A program made the translations under genes and the position numbers. 64,000 nt of DNA from Synechococcales cyanobacterium GL140_1_metabat_312 (GTDB lineage: Bacteria > Cyanobacteriota > Cyanobacteriia > Leptolyngbyales > Leptolyngbyaceae). The notes under the pieces are model-generated. The model made no database searches. It had not been told where the DNA came from and saw only the letters and a program-made list of their open reading frames with translations. The stretch is from contig JANXWB010000073.1 in the NCBI GenBank assembly GCA_025351345.1, forward strand, positions 1 through 64,000, in the 5' to 3' direction. The first letter of the stretch is position 1, and every line of letters starts with the position of its first letter. Of the stretch, positions 10,044 to 18,755 are shown piece by piece.

Positions 10044-11117
10044 ATGCAACCCACATTCTCCTATCCTTGGCGACGACGAAATCTAGTTGCGATCGCTTTG
10101 AGTTTAGGAATTGTGGTTATCCTCGATTTTTCAACGCCTGTTGAGTATGTAATTGGCTACTTGTATCTTTGCCCGCTACTATTTTCAATAGGACGGCTTC
10201 CCAGAAAATTTATTTTAGGGTTAACACTAGCCATAATATTATTAACGCTGCTAAATTTAGAATTGCCAAATCAGGGATTAGTGACATTATCCACCATAGT
10301 TAATCGCATCTTAGCTTCTGTCGCACTGGCTGTAACCGCATTTTTGTGCGATCGGAATACAATTTATGCCCAAGCGATCGCGAGTCAGAAAGCCGAAATC
10401 CAGTCAAAAAATCAATTAGCAGATCTTCGTGAAGACTTTGCAGGGACACTAACCCACGATCTAAAAACCCCAGTTTTGGGTGGGATTTCGACATTACATG
10501 CATTTCTTCAAGGTGAATTTGGTGAGATTACGCATTCTCAAAAACAAGTTTTGATGACCATGGAGCGCAGTCATAAAACTAGTTTAAAATTACTCGATAC
10601 GTTATTAGATGTTTATCGCAATGATACAAAAGGACTAGAATTAAACCTTGAATCGATCGACCTCACCCAACTCGTCGAAGAAGCCGCAAATCAAGTCACA
10701 ATATTGGCCCTTCATCGTCAGATTCAAATTATAGTTCGCCATGGAAACTCTGAATTTCGCCGATCGTTGTGGGTCAAAGCCGACCCGTTTCAATTACAGC
10801 GAGTTCTAATGAATCTACTCATCAATGCGATTAATCATTCTCGACGGGGCGATCGGGTTGAAGTGGTTTTAGAGTCTAATGGATTTCAGCAAATTGTAAA
10901 AGTCCTAGATCAAGGCGCAGGGATGAACCCAGACGAACTTTCTCAACTTTTTCAGCGGTTTTATCAGAGCAAAAGCGATCGTCAAGCTCAAGGATCAGGT
11001 CTAGGACTCTATCTAGCGCGGCAAATTATCACGGCACATCAAGGTACAATTTGGGCAGAAAATCGATCGCCCAAAGGCGCAATTTTTGGAATTCAATTGC
11101 CTATTCATTCACCGTAA
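10044..11117 (+). CDS. Membrane-anchored sensor histidine kinase
   Basis: 357 residues. The first 110 hold about four hydrophobic segments (NLVAIALSLGIVVILDF; YVIGYLYLCPLLFSI; FILGLTLAIILLTLLN; and one near residue 95). HisKA follows with the phospho-acceptor His in TLTHDLKTPVL near residue 137. The HATPase domain has the N box LMNLLINAINHS, the G1 box DQGAGMNPDE and the G2 box GSGLGLYLARQI. All catalytic motifs are intact. It is transcribed divergently from kdpA and 21 bp ahead of the regulator at 11139, with which it must form a pair. K+ or turgor sensing is inferred only from the neighbourhood. Confidence 0.9.
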   Translation: MQPTFSYPWRRRNLVAIALSLGIVVILDFSTPVEYVIGYLYLCPLLFSIGRLPRKFILGLTLAIILLTLLNLELPNQGLVTLSTIVNRILASVALAVTAFLCDRNTIYAQAIASQKAEIQSKNQLADLREDFAGTLTHDLKTPVLGGISTLHAFLQGEFGEITHSQKQVLMTMERSHKTSLKLLDTLLDVYRNDTKGLELNLESIDLTQLVEEAANQVTILALHRQIQIIVRHGNSEFRRSLWVKADPFQLQRVLMNLLINAINHSRRGDRVEVVLESNGFQQIVKVLDQGAGMNPDELSQLFQRFYQSKSDRQAQGSGLGLYLARQIITAHQGTIWAENRSPKGAIFGIQLPIHSP

Positions 11118-11138
11118 CTTCAATTTAGACAGTTCACT

Positions 11139-11792
11139 ATGCCAATTTCCGCAATTCGACTTTTATTAGTAGAAGATGATGAGTTATTCAGATTAGGATT
11201 TCGGGTGCGATTACAACAAAATGCCGACATAGAGAGCATTACCGAAGCAGAAGATGGCGAAATAGCATTAGCATTAGCCCATCAAATGCCCTTTGATTTA
11301 GTATTACTCGACATCGGACTTCCTGGAATTGGCGGGATTGAAACCTGTCGACAACTCAAAGCATCCTACCCGACATTACCCATTCTAATTTTAACCTCGC
11401 GAGAAGATCCTGAATTACTCAAACGTTTAATTGACTTAGGCATTCAAGGCTACTGTTTAAAAGGAATTGCCACTGAGAATTTAATTCTGGCCGTACGATC
11501 GGTTGCAGCAGGCGCATCTTGGTGGGATGCAACAGCCACCCAAACCATTCGTCAAATCCTAGCAAAAACGACAGCTACTGAACCTGATCATAATCCACTA
11601 ACCCAACGCGAACGCGAAGTTTTAGAACTCCTGACTGAAAGCAAAACTAATCCAGAAATTGCCCAAACTCTTTATATTTCTGCCGGAACAGTTCGGGTCC
11701 ATGTTCATTCAATTTTGCACAAGCTAAATGCTCGCGATCGGATTCAAGCCGTTCTGATTGCAAAGCAGCAAGGTTGGTTATCGACTCCCTAA
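11139..11792 (+). CDS. NarL/FixJ-type response regulator
   Basis: 217 residues. The N-terminal receiver domain has acidic pocket residues in LLVEDDELF and the phospho-acceptor Asp in LVLLDIGLPG near residue 59. Switch residues LTSRED and a conserved K (YCLKG) follow. The C-terminal LuxR-type HTH begins LTQREREVLELL and continues with the recognition helix AGTVRVHVHSILHKL. Partner of the kinase 21 bp upstream. It is a DNA-binding regulator; targets are not shown by the sequence, but the divergent kdp operon with its palindrome is the nearest candidate. Convergent with radC, 4 bp apart. Confidence 0.93.
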   Translation: MPISAIRLLLVEDDELFRLGFRVRLQQNADIESITEAEDGEIALALAHQMPFDLVLLDIGLPGIGGIETCRQLKASYPTLPILILTSREDPELLKRLIDLGIQGYCLKGIATENLILAVRSVAAGASWWDATATQTIRQILAKTTATEPDHNPLTQREREVLELLTESKTNPEIAQTLYISAGTVRVHVHSILHKLNARDRIQAVLIAKQQGWLSTP

Positions 11793-11796
11793 TTGC

Positions 11797-12516
11797 CTAA
11801 ATCCCTTTCCACAAACTCGTCGTCTCACGTAAACTAACAAACTCGCCATTTCCCAAAATTAAATGATCCAAAACCGGAATTGACAATACATCTGACGCTT
11901 TGAGCAATTGCCGGGTCAATTCAATATCTTCATTACTCGGTTCTAAATTCCCAGATGGATGATTGTGGGCCACGATCGCACTCACCGCACCCTGCTTAAT
12001 TAACGATCGAAAAATCTCGCGAGGATGGGCCAAGGTCTCCGTTGCCGTCCCGATCGTTACCACTTGTTTACCCATAATGGCATTCTTCACATCCAACATC
12101 ACCACCGCAAACCGTTCCTGCGATTGCCACATCAGGTCATAGCTCAAGGCTGAAGCTGCAATAGACGGATCGCTCACCACCGTTTTTTCGGGTGGCCCGA
12201 TTTGATAAACTCGTTTGCCAAGCTCGATCGCCGCCAAAATAGTAGTCGCCTTTGCCAGACCCACACCGTGAATTTCAGTCAATTCCTTGAGGTTCACCGA
12301 TCGTAATGCCACCAGAGGATCCCGGTTACATTGGCCAATTTCCTTCAGCAACAATTGCCCAAGTCCAAGAGCCGAAAGCTTCCCAGCACCTTGTCCCGTT
12401 GCCAACAAAATTGCAATCAGTTCCGCCGTCGAAAGTACCTGAGAACCCTGAGCCGCTAAGCGTTCACGAGGTCGTTCGCTGGGCGACATATCTGCAATTC
12501 GTAACTGGTAAATCAT
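11797..12516 (-). CDS. radC: RadC family JAB1/MPN-domain protein
   Basis: 239 residues. A helix-hairpin-helix region ([19 protein letters not shown], about residues 75-95) is followed by a JAB1/MPN metalloprotease-like domain with [14 protein letters not shown], matching the H-x-H-x7-S-x2-D zinc signature. The once-assumed DNA-repair role of RadC is doubtful; the biochemical role is unsettled. Full length, normal start at the ATG at 12516. Confidence 0.95.
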   Translation of the reverse strand: MIYQLRIADMSPSERPRERLAAQGSQVLSTAELIAILLATGQGAGKLSALGLGQLLLKEIGQCNRDPLVALRSVNLKELTEIHGVGLAKATTILAAIELGKRVYQIGPPEKTVVSDPSIAASALSYDLMWQSQERFAVVMLDVKNAIMGKQVVTIGTATETLAHPREIFRSLIKQGAVSAIVAHNHPSGNLEPSNEDIELTRQLLKASDVLSIPVLDHLILGNGEFVSLRETTSLWKGI

Positions 12517-12584
12517 AACTAAGTCTCGGTGAATCCTCAGCTTAGTTATCCCAACTTAGTTATCCCAAAACCGACAATTTTTGA

Positions 12585-13550
12585 TTATTTTCCCTGTAAA
12601 TCCTTCATCTCATAGTCCACCATCAATTCCACCAACTGCTTGAATGAATACTCAGGCTCCCAATTGAGGCATTTCTTCGCCTTGTCGATCGCCCCAACCA
12701 ATTGCACCGCCTCGTCCGGTCGATAAAATTCTGGATCAACCGAAACATAGGCTTCCCAATCCAAATTCACCGCATCAAAGGCATAAGTGACCAATTCTTT
12801 CACAGAATGACTTTTTCCACTGGCGATAACATAGTCATCTGGCACATTTTGCTGCAACATCAACCACATCGCCTTCACCACATCTTTTGCATAGCACCAG
12901 TCTCTCACCGCATCAATATTTCCCAACTTTAACTCCGTCGCCAATCCCAGCTTAATCATCGCCGCTGTTCGAGTAATCTTGCGAAACACAAACTCCGCCC
13001 CACGACGGGGAGACTCGTGAGTGTAAGTAATCCCGCAGCAAGCATAGAGATTGTACTGAGTGCGATAGTTGATGGTCATCCAATGGGCATAGGCTTTGGC
13101 CACACCGTATGGATTTCGCGGACGGAAAGCGGTGCGCTCGTTTTGGGGCGATTCGTCGGGTTGACCGAAAACCTCGCTGCTGGAGGCTTGATAAAACCGC
13201 GCATCAGGTTTACAGCGCCGAATTGATTCGAGGAGCCGCGAAACACCAAGAGCGGTATATTCTGCCGTCAGTGCGGGCTGAGTCCAGGAAAGAGGGACGT
13301 AGCTCTGAGAGGCGAGGTTATAGATTTCATCAGGCTGAGACTCGGTGATCACGTCCATGAGTGAGGATTGATCGAGTAAATCCCCTGACATAATATGAAG
13401 TTTTTTCCCTAAGTGGGAAACTCGTTGGAGATTACTTGAACTCGATCGGCGAACTAACCCAAATACTTCATAACCTTTTTCAACGAGGAGTTCAGCCAAA
13501 TACGATCCGTCTTGTCCGGTCAAGCCCGTGATGAGTGCGCGTTTTGTCAT
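12585..13550 (-). CDS. gmd: GDP-mannose 4,6-dehydratase
   Basis: Extended SDR enzyme that converts GDP-mannose to GDP-4-keto-6-deoxymannose, precursor of GDP-fucose, GDP-rhamnose or GDP-perosamine for surface polysaccharides. The NADP-binding GLTGQDGSYLAELL is at residues 9-22. Catalytic residues are the Ser/Thr of YQASSSEVFG and the YGVAK Tyr/Lys pair. HESPRRGAEFV near residue 185 is a Gmd hallmark. At 321 residues it is slightly shorter than E. coli Gmd (373) but similar to other cyanobacterial copies. No partner sugar-nucleotide gene is adjacent. Confidence 0.95.
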   Translation of the reverse strand: MTKRALITGLTGQDGSYLAELLVEKGYEVFGLVRRSSSSNLQRVSHLGKKLHIMSGDLLDQSSLMDVITESQPDEIYNLASQSYVPLSWTQPALTAEYTALGVSRLLESIRRCKPDARFYQASSSEVFGQPDESPQNERTAFRPRNPYGVAKAYAHWMTINYRTQYNLYACCGITYTHESPRRGAEFVFRKITRTAAMIKLGLATELKLGNIDAVRDWCYAKDVVKAMWLMLQQNVPDDYVIASGKSHSVKELVTYAFDAVNLDWEAYVSVDPEFYRPDEAVQLVGAIDKAKKCLNWEPEYSFKQLVELMVDYEMKDLQGK

Positions 13551-13660
13551 AATAAAAATAATAGATCAATCTAGTTAATTAACTCTAGGCTAGTCTAAAG
13601 CACGCCGCCACGATCGGTACGAGACTTTAACTTAGCCTTATAAATTTAAGCTAGACACAT

Positions 13661-13697
13661 AAAATGCTAGTTCCAGAATTAAGGAATCCAGCATTTT
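13661..13697 (-). terminator. Hairpin terminator downstream of trpB
   Basis: On the minus strand AAAATGCT(GGATTCC) pairs with (GGAAC)TAGCATTTT, arms at 13690-13697 and 13661-13668. The T-rich right arm follows the stem. It lies about 50 bp after the trpB stop and upstream of gmd. Confidence 0.6.
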
Positions 13698-13749
13698 ACT
13701 TGCAGAATGTATTTTCAGAACTTAAACAAAGATGGGGAGTCGGCGTAAT

Positions 13750-15003
13750 TTAATTGCCACTCACATCCAAGACCTTAGCCACACTCAAAACATCCTTATC
13801 GCCACGCCCAGAGCAATTTAACACCACCGTGGGGCTGCCTTCGAGTTGAGGACAGAGGGTTTCGAGGTAAGCGATCGCATGGGATGTTTCTAGGGCTGGA
13901 ATAATGCCCTCAATCCGAGAGAGTCGCTGGAATGCGTCTAGTGCCTGCTTATCGGTCACAGCATAATATTCAGCGCGTCCGACTTCCATCAGGTAACTGT
14001 GTTCAGGTCCAACACCGGGATAATCTAGGCCCGCACTAATGGAATGGGGTTCAATCACCTGGCCGTCGTCATCCTGAAGCAAATAACTCATGGCTCCATG
14101 CAAGACTCCCACCCGGCCTTTCGTTAGAGTTGCTGCATGTTTATCGGTATCAACTCCAAAACCAGCGGCTTCGACCCCAATAATACGAACGGATTTTTCA
14201 TTGATAAACTCGTTGAATAATCCCATGGCATTAGATCCACCCCCCACGCAGGCCATGATGATGTCGGGTAAACCGCCCCACTTTTCGAGACATTGCCCAC
14301 GGGTTTCTTTGCCAATGATTGAGTGAAAATCACGCACCATCATCGGATAAGGGTGCGGCCCAGCAACAGAACCCAGAATGTAATGTGTGGTTTCGACGTT
14401 TGTTACCCAGTCGCGAATCGCTTCAGAAGTCGCATCCTTCAGGGTGGCCGTGCCGGACGAAACAGGGGTAACGATCGCTCCCATGAGGCGCATTCGGAAG
14501 ACATTCAATGACTGGCGTTCCATATCGTTAACGCCCATATAGATGATGCACTCAAGGCCAAAACGAGCGCAAACGGTGGCAGTGGCGACTCCATGCTGTC
14601 CTGCTCCGGTTTCAGCGATGATCCGCTTTTTGCCCATGCGTTTGGCGAGGAGGGCTTGGGCGAGGGCGTTATTGATTTTGTGCGCGCCTGTGTGGTTGAG
14701 GTCTTCGCGTTTTAGATAAATTTGGGGTCCAGTGCCGTCGGGGCGAGCGTAGTGTTCAGTAAGGCGTTCGGCGAAGTAGAGGGGATTTGGGCGACCCACG
14801 TAGTCTTTGAGCAGGCCGTTGAGTTCGGTTTGGAAGTCTGGATCTTTGGCGTAGTGGTGATAGGCTTCTTCGAGTTCAAACAGGGCGGGCATCAAGGTTT
14901 CGGGGACATATTTGCCACCGAATTGGCCGAAACGACCGAAGGCATCGGGACGATTTTCAATGGCCGTTGGATTCGGGTTTACGGGAAGCGGTGTGATGGT
15001 CAC
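13750..15003 (-). CDS. trpB: Tryptophan synthase beta subunit
   Basis: PLP enzyme that condenses indole with serine. At 417 residues it is the TrpB1 type. The PLP-binding Lys lies in the [15 protein letters not shown] segment. The [13 protein letters not shown] loop and the phosphate-binding [10 protein letters not shown] are intact, and the C-terminal [10 protein letters not shown] is conserved. It diverges from sui1 across about 100 bp. trpA is not in the window. Confidence 0.98.
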   Translation of the reverse strand: MTITPLPVNPNPTAIENRPDAFGRFGQFGGKYVPETLMPALFELEEAYHHYAKDPDFQTELNGLLKDYVGRPNPLYFAERLTEHYARPDGTGPQIYLKREDLNHTGAHKINNALAQALLAKRMGKKRIIAETGAGQHGVATATVCARFGLECIIYMGVNDMERQSLNVFRMRLMGAIVTPVSSGTATLKDATSEAIRDWVTNVETTHYILGSVAGPHPYPMMVRDFHSIIGKETRGQCLEKWGGLPDIIMACVGGGSNAMGLFNEFINEKSVRIIGVEAAGFGVDTDKHAATLTKGRVGVLHGAMSYLLQDDDGQVIEPHSISAGLDYPGVGPEHSYLMEVGRAEYYAVTDKQALDAFQRLSRIEGIIPALETSHAIAYLETLCPQLEGSPTVVLNCSGRGDKDVLSVAKVLDVSGN

Positions 15004-15103
15004 GGCACGGAACCTGAATATTTTAGTAGGTGGGTATTAATTTTCATTATAAGATTGCCAGAGTCACATGTTCAAAGTCCTTTTCTCCCCAAGATCTTCG
15101 GCT

Positions 15104-15442
15104 ATGTCCAAGTCTAAAGCGACCGATCGTACTGTTTACCGTGAGTTTGGGCAATCGACCGATGCGGCGTTTGAAAAGGCTGTGCCCGATCTGTCGCCCG
15201 GTCAACAAAATTTACGTATTCAAATGTCAAAGAAGGGCCGAGGCGGGAAGACGGTGACAGTGATTTCGGGGTTTCAGCACAATGAAGAGAGTTTGGCGGC
15301 CTTAGCAAAGAAGCTGAAGGCGCAATGTGGAACGGGCGGGGCGGTTAAGGACGATACGATCGAAATTCAGGGCGATCATAAGGTGAAGCTTTTAGAATTG
15401 GTGACGAAGTTGGGCTACAACGCGAAGCTGAGTGGGGGATAG
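15104..15442 (+). CDS. SUI1/eIF1-like translation factor
   Basis: 112 residues from the ATG at 15104. The frame is open further upstream to 15068, but those residues look non-conserved. The C-terminal half carries the SUI1/eIF1 fold signature: SKKGRGGKTVTVISGF, then KKLKAQCGTGGAVKDDTIE and IQGDHKVKLLELV. Bacterial YciH-type SUI1 proteins act in start-site fidelity or stress translation; the cyanobacterial role is not established. The last 18 bases and downstream sequence are duplicated at 16677-16706. Confidence 0.9.
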   Translation: MSKSKATDRTVYREFGQSTDAAFEKAVPDLSPGQQNLRIQMSKKGRGGKTVTVISGFQHNEESLAALAKKLKAQCGTGGAVKDDTIEIQGDHKVKLLELVTKLGYNAKLSGG

Positions 15443-15454
15443 TTGGTGCGATCG
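15425..15454 (+). repeat. Direct repeat copy 1 (3' end of sui1)
   Basis: 30 bp beginning AAGCTGAGTGGGGGATAG and ending in a CGATCG core. It covers the last codons and stop of the SUI1 gene. The same sequence with one mismatch recurs at 16677-16706, on the far side of the toxin-antitoxin genes. Confidence 0.85.
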
Positions 15455-15508
15455 GCAGGAAATTTTAGGCGAGTATTGTTTAGAATGGTAAAAGATGAGG
15501 AATTCAAC

Positions 15509-15724
15509 ATGCATCATTCTGAAATTGTGACGGTTTCCCAAAATATAATGAGCGGGATCCCTGTGTTTTGTGGAACGCGGGTGCCTGTAAAAACATTAGT
15601 CGATTATTTGAAAGCGGGAGAGTCTATTGATGATTTTCTCGATGGATTTCCCACGGTCAGGCGGGAACAGGTCATTGCATTTTTAGATGCTGCGAATGAA
15701 CAGATGATTGAGCTGGTTGCGTAA
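15509..15724 (+). CDS. DUF433 antitoxin-like protein
   Basis: 71 residues from the ATG at 15509, which has a GAGGA site 8 bp upstream; an alternative ATG lies at 15485. DUF433 signature: GIPVFCGTRVPVKTLVDYL, followed by the acidic FLDGFPTVRREQV helix. DUF433 proteins are small HTH-like antitoxins commonly paired with DUF5615 PIN-like toxins. Exactly that pair is seen here: the next gene starts directly after this stop codon (TAA ATG). Confidence 0.88.
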   Translation: MHHSEIVTVSQNIMSGIPVFCGTRVPVKTLVDYLKAGESIDDFLDGFPTVRREQVIAFLDAANEQMIELVA

Positions 15725-16048
15725 ATGCGGGTTTTGTTGGATGAATGCATTGATCGTCGATTAGGGCGGGATCTTGTGGGTTACGAAGTTTGTACCGTTC
15801 CCCAAATGGGTTGGGCTGGAACTTCGGATGGAGATTTATTGCCATTGGTCGTATCTGAGTTTGATGTATTTATTACGGTCGATCGTAATTTGCCATATCA
15901 GCAAAATTTAGCAGTTTTGGATTTAGCGGTTTTGATTTTGGTCGCACGATCAAACCGTTTGGCGGATCTTCAGCCTTTGGTATCCAGGATTTTAGAAGCA
16001 ATTCCGATCGCGCTGAAAGGTGAGGCAATGACGATCGTATTGTCGTAA
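15725..16048 (+). CDS. DUF5615 PIN-like toxin
   Basis: 107 residues. N-terminal LLDECIDRRLGRDL carries the first acidic pair of the PIN-like (Mut7-C-like) fold, and DVFITVDRNLPYQQNL the second. The length is normal for DUF5615 and the gene appears intact. It is translationally coupled to the DUF433 gene. Predicted ribonuclease toxin neutralised by the upstream protein; activity has not been shown for most of the family. Confidence 0.88.
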   Translation: MRVLLDECIDRRLGRDLVGYEVCTVPQMGWAGTSDGDLLPLVVSEFDVFITVDRNLPYQQNLAVLDLAVLILVARSNRLADLQPLVSRILEAIPIALKGEAMTIVLS

Positions 16049-16122
16049 TCGATCGCTATGCTGAGGGGTGATTTTGCTATAGTACGATGCATAACTCTAG
16101 ATGAATCGGAGAAGTAAGTTTT

Positions 16123-16371
16123 ATGACGATCGTAGTAACCTTGAGTCCAGAGTTAGAGGCACGATTACGAGCGAAGGCGACTCAGCGCGGTGAGGATTTG
16201 GAGCAAGTAGCATCGGCGCTATTGGGGGATATTTTAGATTGGGAAGCGCAGGATTCGGAAGAGGCGATCGTGGGGATTCAGAGGGGTTTGGATGATTTTG
16301 AGGCAGGACGATTTCGACCTTTTGAGGAATTTGTGGCTGAGCAACGTCTCAAGTATGATTTGCCATCATGA
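16123..16371 (+). CDS. Ribbon-helix-helix type antitoxin
   Basis: 82 residues. It begins MTIVVTLSPELEARLRAKA, typical of short RHH or related antitoxin N-termini, and ends in an acidic region with FEEFVAEQRLKYDL, the sort of segment that wraps the toxin. The stop overlaps the ATG of the next frame (ATGA at 16368-16371), the usual antitoxin-toxin coupling. The partner toxin is broken, so this may be an orphan. Confidence 0.75.
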   Translation: MTIVVTLSPELEARLRAKATQRGEDLEQVASALLGDILDWEAQDSEEAIVGIQRGLDDFEAGRFRPFEEFVAEQRLKYDLPS

Positions 16372-16665
16372 CCTATCAGATTGAACCTATTGATTGAATT
16401 GTCGAGTGTCGCTGAAGCTGAGGCCGATCGTGCCTTTTTACGTTTGTCTCAGTTGATGTCGATTGAACAAGTAAAGGTTTGGTATGATGGATTATTTGTG
16501 GCGATCGGTTCTTTATCTCAAATGCCTAGACGATGTGCCATGGCGAATTGTCATCGGATTATTTTTGTAATTATTGAGACTGAGGATAGGGCGATCGTTC
16601 GGATTCTTCATGTCCGTCATGCCTCGCAACAAACGGTGGGTGATGAGTTAGAAGGACAAAATTAG
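16368..16665 (+). pseudogene. RelE/ParE-type toxin, disrupted
   Basis: The coupled ATG at 16368 gives MTYQIEPID and then a stop. Removing 13 bases (CCTATTGATTGAA, which follow a first GATTGAA) restores MTYQIELSSVAEAEADRAF, a standard RelE/ParE start, so a 13-bp insertion with a partly duplicated motif has frameshifted it. There is also a probable internal deletion: MPRRCAMA runs straight into NCHRIIFVI, whereas the family has about 20 residues between (including the usual RxLLYGK segment). The C-terminal VRILHVRHASQ is intact. A shorter TTG-started frame at 16381 exists but would lack the N-terminus. Confidence 0.75.
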
Positions 16666-16676
16666 GATAAGCCGTA

Positions 16677-16718
16677 AAGCTGAGTGGTGGATAGTTGGTG
16701 CGATCGTACTGTTTACCG
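16677..16718 (+). repeat. Direct repeat copy 2 (sui1 tail fused to sui1 head sequence)
   Basis: 16677-16706 repeats 15425-15454 with one mismatch. It continues through GATCG into a 17-bp stretch (16702-16718) identical to 15125-15141 near the start of sui1. It is therefore a small mosaic of sui1 end and sui1 beginning, joined at a GATCG core. It lies between the broken toxin and gvpG. Confidence 0.75.
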
Positions 16719-16809
16719 ATCGATTGAAAAAATGCCATGGCCATCCGACAACCCCGTTACACGAAAGCAGAAGATTGAACTTTGAAGTAAACTGAGGCTC
16801 AGCGTATGT

Positions 16810-17043
16810 TTATTCATCACTGTCGCCCTCTTCTTCGATCGCCTGCAAAGCCAACAAAATCTCTTCTTCCTTCGCATCAAACGTATCTTCGTCCATGGCC
16901 CCCAAATCAAATGCCATCTGTAACTGAAGCAATTGCTTACTCAACACCGTTTTAGGATCAAACTCATCCATAACCCGATCGTGAATTTGGTCTGCGATCC
17001 AAGTCAGACCCGTAATAGGCGAAGCTAGAAGATCAAAAATCAT
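16810..17043 (-). CDS. gvpG: Gas vesicle protein GvpG
   Basis: 77 residues. It begins with the characteristic FDLLASPITGLTWIADQI and ends in an acidic helical tail (KEEEILLALQAIEEEG). GvpG is a minor protein needed for vesicle assembly. Last gene of the minus-strand gvp operon, 12 bp after gvpF. gvpV and gvpW, which often follow in other cyanobacteria, are not seen; the toxin-antitoxin island comes next. Confidence 0.93.
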   Translation of the reverse strand: MIFDLLASPITGLTWIADQIHDRVMDEFDPKTVLSKQLLQLQMAFDLGAMDEDTFDAKEEEILLALQAIEEEGDSDE

Positions 17044-17055
17044 TAGTGAACATTC

Positions 17056-17802
17056 CTAATTAAGTTGAGCGAAATTATAAGGTGCAGTGAAATTGTTATA
17101 CCGGATTTTGAACCGATCGGGGAATTGCGCATCTAAATCCTCAACATACTGCGAAAATAGCTCTTCAGCATCCCAAGAAATCAAAAACGCCGCATTGTAG
17201 ATCATCGTCTCATCTAACCCATCATTCTCAATTTGTTCAATAGACAAAGGGGATAATTTTTGACGAAACTCATTAACGATCGCATTTCGCCGTTCTACCA
17301 TTGCGCGTTCGATCGCCTGCCCAAGTTTAATTACCGTATCCATCCCCATAACTTGACCTTGATACTGATCTCGCTCATTCGCCAATTCCTTATTTTCCAA
17401 CATCATTTGCTGAAGTTCAGATTCAGGTTCCCAAAAGATTTTTACACTCACTTCGCGGTAGCCATCCAACTTACTCAAAAGCGATCGCATTACCTCTTGA
17501 TAGGGCACAAAAAGTTCCGCCTCAACCGTTTCCCAATCTGCAACCGTCAACCCAAAACGCAATGGCAACAGATTCCGATACCCCGCTGTCATTGCGCTTT
17601 CCAAGACTCGTTCGTGACCTAGAAGATTGCGACGACTAGCAAGATATTTAGATTGTTTAGCGGCTGAATACAATAGGGTCAAGCCATCAAATTCTTTAGT
17701 TTCGATCGGTTGTTGATCGAGTCCTTGCAATGTATCGAGAACAGTGCGATCGCCATTCAAAGCTTCAGGAAGAATGCCGTAGAGATAAAGTCCGTGGGTC
17801 AT
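17056..17802 (-). CDS. gvpF: Gas vesicle protein GvpF/GvpL family
   Basis: 248 residues. N-terminal GLYLYGILPE and the LLPLRFGLTVADWETVEAEL segment are hallmarks of the GvpF/L family. A central helical region follows (LVIKL-type coiled segment with EnkELANERDQY) and the C-terminal YNNFTAPYNFAQL. GvpF sits at the gas-facing surface or acts in early assembly. In cyanobacterial operons the gene between gvpK and gvpG is gvpF, hence the symbol. 42 bp after gvpK. Confidence 0.93.
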   Translation of the reverse strand: MTHGLYLYGILPEALNGDRTVLDTLQGLDQQPIETKEFDGLTLLYSAAKQSKYLASRRNLLGHERVLESAMTAGYRNLLPLRFGLTVADWETVEAELFVPYQEVMRSLLSKLDGYREVSVKIFWEPESELQQMMLENKELANERDQYQGQVMGMDTVIKLGQAIERAMVERRNAIVNEFRQKLSPLSIEQIENDGLDETMIYNAAFLISWDAEELFSQYVEDLDAQFPDRFKIRYNNFTAPYNFAQLN

Positions 17803-17844
17803 GATAGGTGTTGAATTTAGAGTTTTAAAGAGAGGAAATCGGTA

Positions 17845-18330
17845 CTAAGTTAACGGCTGAGACGTCAAAACAAGTTGTAATTTGGCATGAATTAAATCGA
17901 TGTTGGCAAGACCAAGCTCGACTTCACCTTGAACAACGATTCCTGTGTTCAATAATCGATCTAACAATTCTAACAATGTAGGTTTTGCTGAAGGTTGGCC
18001 AGGGTAATAGCCGCCTTCCCTTGGCAGCAGGCTTCCAGCTTCACCTAAATCAAGATTCAAACTTGCGGGTTCAATATCAAAAATTTTACAAATTTCAACA
18101 ACTTGTTCCGCCAGCTTTTTCAGACTATCGGACGCATTGTCGAGTTGTTCATCACTCAAATCACCGCGCTCCATACTCCGAATCACCTGTGCTTCCATAA
18201 GTTGCCGAATTAATTCAGTCACGGTCAACAATAAGGGCGCTAATCCAGCATTTGGCTTTTCGGGTTTAATCTTAGACTTGATCGGAATTATAGGTTGCTG
18301 AGTGGGGGTGAAAACAGCGTCGATACTCAT
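17845..18330 (-). CDS. gvpK: Gas vesicle protein GvpK
   Basis: 161 residues. The GvpK core is present: GLAPLLLTVTELIRQLMEAQ, VIRSMERGDLSDEQLDNAS, then SLNLDLGEAGSLLP and the C-terminal LLELLDRLLNTGIVVQGEV, which echoes the GvpA/J fold. It has a short N-terminal extension with repeated Pro/Lys. It overlaps gvpJ by an ATGA junction, indicating translational coupling. Confidence 0.95.
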   Translation of the reverse strand: MSIDAVFTPTQQPIIPIKSKIKPEKPNAGLAPLLLTVTELIRQLMEAQVIRSMERGDLSDEQLDNASDSLKKLAEQVVEICKIFDIEPASLNLDLGEAGSLLPREGGYYPGQPSAKPTLLELLDRLLNTGIVVQGEVELGLANIDLIHAKLQLVLTSQPLT

Positions 18331-18689
18331 TGGGCTTGGGGAGTGGGGAGAAGGGGTTTGCGAAGTTCTAATTCGAGAGCAGCGATACGATCGGTAAGCG
18401 CTTGGTTTTGGGCAAGGAGCATTTGGGTTTGTTCTTGAAGCTGTGAATTCTGAGAACTCCAGTGAGGATTATTTTCCCACCAATTAATGCCGATTTCACG
18501 CGCTTTATCCACCGATGAAATCAGGAGCCGAATCCGAATATTTAGCAATTCCGTTTGAGCAACGGAGACGGAAATATCGCCAGCAATCACAATGCCTTTA
18601 TCGAGGACGCGCTCAAGCACATCAGCGAGGCTGGATCCCCCGGTGGCCGTAGCGATCGGGCTGCGTTGAGGACTATTGAGTGAGTTCAT
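18327..18689 (-). CDS. gvpJ: Gas vesicle protein GvpJ
   Basis: 120 residues. A GvpA-like core (SLADVLERVLDKGIVIAGDI, VSVAQTELLNIRIRLLISSV) is followed by a coiled-coil tail (LQEQTQMLLAQNQALTDRI) and a Pro-rich end, as in other GvpJ proteins. A minor shell protein needed for vesicle nucleation. The stop overlaps the gvpK start. Confidence 0.95.
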   Translation of the reverse strand: MNSLNSPQRSPIATATGGSSLADVLERVLDKGIVIAGDISVSVAQTELLNIRIRLLISSVDKAREIGINWWENNPHWSSQNSQLQEQTQMLLAQNQALTDRIAALELELRKPLLPTPQAQ

Positions 18690-18755
18690 GGTGAAAATTG
18701 GGGGCTGGGAGCTGAGAGTTCAAACACTAATTTAGAAAGGTTCGATCGCATTAAG

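Noticed and set aside
12541-12571. Tandem CTTAGTTATCCCA between radC and gmd
   Set aside because: Only two adjacent copies; a simple slippage duplication without further structure.
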